Positions 62,130 through 64,000 of a DNA stretch of 64,000 nucleotides are shown in pieces; position 1 is the first letter of the stretch, and each line of letters opens with the position of its first letter. The stretch spans positions 3,100,001 through 3,164,000 of the forward strand of contig NZ_CP087184.1 in NCBI RefSeq assembly GCF_024749045.1, in the 5' to 3' direction. This DNA comes from Pseudomonas sp. B21-028 (GTDB taxonomy: Bacteria; Pseudomonadota; Gammaproteobacteria; Pseudomonadales; Pseudomonadaceae). The notes under the pieces were generated by a model. The model was not told where the DNA came from. It worked only from the letters and a program-made list of their open reading frames with translations, and did not search any database. A program made the translations under genes and the position numbers.

Positions 62130-64000
62130 ATGCCTAGCCCACTTGGTTATTCATCTGTTTCATCGGCAATACTGACGGGCAATGCGCAAGTCGACAGCTT
62201 GATCTATGGCACCTATTGGAAGGGGGCTTGGACGAGCGGAGCTTTCTCCACATCCCTGACGTACAGCTTCATGGGCACCGGCTCCTACTTCACCCAGTTC
62301 TATACCGGTGAAAATGAATACAACTTCAGCTATGCCCTGGCTTCGGCACAGAAGACGGCCATCGTCAGTGCGCTAGGGAGCTGGAGCTCGGTGGCCAACA
62401 TCAAGTTCACACAGGTCAGCGAAACTTTCAGCAAGGTTGGTGACTTGCGATTCGGTGGCTATTGGGGCATGGATGCCAGCACCGCAGCCTGGGCTTATAT
62501 GCCCGGGGAGAACCCCGCGGCGGGCGACGTCTGGATCGGGCCTTCGACGCACAACACGGCCCCGGTCAAGGGCACCTACGATTACATGGTTTTTGCCCAT
62601 GAAATCGGTCACGCGCTGGGTCTCAAGCACCCGTTCGACGCCGAGCCATCCAACGCCGCGGTACTGGCTGCCGAGTTCGATGACGTGCGGTATACCATCA
62701 TGAGTTACAACAGCTCATATTCCTATCTGCCGACTACGCCCATGCTGTTGGATATTGCCGCTATCCAGAGTCTTTATGGCGCCAATACCCATTGGCAGAC
62801 CGGGAACAACACCTATCGCTGGGCTACCGGCCAGTCGGTTTTCGAGACGATCTGGGATGCTGGCGGCAATGACACGATCGATGCCAGTAACCAGGCGGCA
62901 GCGGTCCGTATCGACCTGAATGAAGGCGAGTTCAGCAAAATAGGCAAGGTGTTCCTGAACCTGGATACTCTGACAGCCTTTAACGAAGGACTGGCGATTG
63001 CTTATGGCACCAAAATAGAAAACGCCATCGGTTCGGCGCATAACGATACTTTGATAGGTAACGGGCTGGATAACGTTCTCAACGGTCTGGGTGGCGCGGA
63101 TACGCTGAATGGCGGCGCCGGCAACGACACTTATGTGGTCGACAATCCCGGTGACACGATCATCGAAGAAAGCACCTCGTTTATGGAAGTCGACAGTGTC
63201 CTCTCGTCCGTCAGCTACTCCCTGGGCAGCAACGTGGAAAACCTCACGCTGACAGGTTCGGCCGCTATCAACGCTACGGGTAATGCTCTGGACAACCGCC
63301 TTACCGGTAACGCGGGGGCCAATACCCTGAATGGTGGTGCCGGCACCGACACTCTGGACGGTGGAACAGGGCAGGACAAGCTGATCGGCGGTGCGGGGAG
63401 TGACACTTATATCGTCGATAACCTCGGCGACACGGTCGTCGAACTCGTCGACGAGGGTCAAGATCTGATTCGTACCTCGGTAAGCTATACCTTGTCGGCC
63501 AATGTCGAGGGCGGCCAGTTGCTTGGCACTGCTGCCCTCAACCTTGTCGGCAACGCGCTGAACAACAGTCTGGCCGGCAACAGCGCCGCCAACGTGCTCA
63601 ATGGCCTGGGCGGCGCGGATACGATGATCGGCGGGGCAGGCAACGACACCTACGTGGTCGACAACATCGGGGACAGGATCACCGAGGCGGGTGCTTCGCT
63701 CACGGAAATCGACAGCGTCCTATCGTCTGTCAGCTACACGCTGAGCAGCAATCTGGAAAACCTCACATTGACCGGCGCGGCCTCTGTCAATGCTACCGGC
63801 AATGCGCTGAACAACCGCATCACCGGCAACACGGGGGCCAACATCCTGGACGGTGGCGCAGGCATCGACACCCTGATCGGCGGGGCCGGCAACGACACCT
63901 ACGTGGTCGATAACCTCAAGGATGTAGTCAGCGAAACCAGCACCCTGGCGAGCGAAGTCGATACCGTACGCTCGTCGGTGAGCTGGACCCTGGGCGCCAA
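62130..64000 (+). CDS. RTX-type M10 metalloprotease (serralysin-like), 3' end outside window
   Basis: ATG 62130 with AGGAAG upstream; open for 623 codons to the edge. The catalytic domain has the metzincin zinc site HEIGHALGLKH (His 157, 161, 167; Glu 158) and the Met-turn TIMSYNSS (Met 191), as in serralysins. From about residue 305 it consists of calcium-binding nonapeptide repeats (GGADTLNGGAGNDTYVVDN and variants) arranged in units of about 110-125 residues, with intervening beta-rich stretches such as VENLTLTG. Classical AprA is about 480 aa with one short RTX block, so this protein is much longer. No N-terminal secretion signal; a C-terminal type I signal is expected beyond the edge. 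Probable substrate of the upstream exporter; no Inh-type inhibitor gene is visible. Confidence 0.88.
   Translation, partial: MPSPLGYSSVSSAILTGNAQVDSLIYGTYWKGAWTSGAFSTSLTYSFMGTGSYFTQFYTGENEYNFSYALASAQKTAIVSALGSWSSVANIKFTQVSETFSKVGDLRFGGYWGMDASTAAWAYMPGENPAAGDVWIGPSTHNTAPVKGTYDYMVFAHEIGHALGLKHPFDAEPSNAAVLAAEFDDVRYTIMSYNSSYSYLPTTPMLLDIAAIQSLYGANTHWQTGNNTYRWATGQSVFETIWDAGGNDTIDASNQAAAVRIDLNEGEFSKIGKVFLNLDTLTAFNEGLAIAYGTKIENAIGSAHNDTLIGNGLDNVLNGLGGADTLNGGAGNDTYVVDNPGDTIIEESTSFMEVDSVLSSVSYSLGSNVENLTLTGSAAINATGNALDNRLTGNAGANTLNGGAGTDTLDGGTGQDKLIGGAGSDTYIVDNLGDTVVELVDEGQDLIRTSVSYTLSANVEGGQLLGTAALNLVGNALNNSLAGNSAANVLNGLGGADTMIGGAGNDTYVVDNIGDRITEAGASLTEIDSVLSSVSYTLSSNLENLTLTGAASVNATGNALNNRITGNTGANILDGGAGIDTLIGGAGNDTYVVDNLKDVVSETSTLASEVDTVRSSVSWTLGA

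Overview
The window looks like a chromosomal segment of a fluorescent pseudomonad (Pseudomonas fluorescens complex). Support comes from the high-GC coding style, the kguEKTD/ptxS and mtlEFGKDYZ/mtlR sugar loci, Pseudomonas-type small families (DUF1652, DUF2790), a MexEF-OprN-type pump, and dozens of REP palindromes of the GTGGGAGCGAGCCTGCTCGCGA type. No rRNA, tRNA or CRISPR array was found.

Layout. 1-1,188 (minus): a more AT-rich pair, a 37-codon candidate RiPP precursor followed by a YcaO cyclodehydratase-family gene that runs off the left edge. 1,566-6,906: 2-ketogluconate operon kguEKTD and its LacI-type regulator ptxS, with two perfect copies of the PtxS palindrome. 7,271-16,890: housekeeping and accessory genes (chemoreceptor, uppP, DUF1294, YjbR, LysR/azoR, hydrolase, MFS, ABC-F ybiT). 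17,293-21,112: lpxO and a two-gene NHEJ system (ku, ligD). 21,437-25,442: PQQ sugar dehydrogenase pair, a short ilvA behind a probable attenuator with a leaderless leader peptide, and two small Pseudomonas proteins; a perfect Anr/FNR box lies upstream of the first. 25,637-35,250: mannitol/arabitol catabolic operon mtlEFGKDYZ with mtlR. 35,367-48,798: a glycosyltransferase and a dense signalling region (large hybrid kinase, CheR, CheB, second hybrid kinase, receivers, KaiC-like ATPase with another hybrid kinase, TPR protein). 49,013-50,188: an IS110-family element inserted in a REP. 50,300-56,181: mexEF-oprN. 56,416-57,180: solute-binding protein. 57,643 to the end: a type I secretion operon followed by a large RTX M10 (serralysin-like) metalloprotease that runs off the right edge.

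Main points of interest. (1) The noncoding left end of the IS110 element folds into two stem-loops. The first carries AGGCTCG and GTGGGAG, which match the left half and the reverse complement of the right half of the REP into which it is inserted. The second carries AGAAT and ACAAG, which match the joined element ends. This fits a bridge RNA programmed for REP sequences, with a CT core at both junctions. (2) The precursor-YcaO pair may be an uncharacterised modified-peptide system. (3) The ilvA leader has a classical 1:2/2:3/3:4 attenuator geometry, and its peptide AUG sits at the predicted transcription start. (4) LigD lacks the usual N-terminal phosphoesterase domain. (5) The kguK C-terminus is encoded by a REP sequence.

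All functions are assigned from reading the sequence and from family knowledge; no database search was possible.
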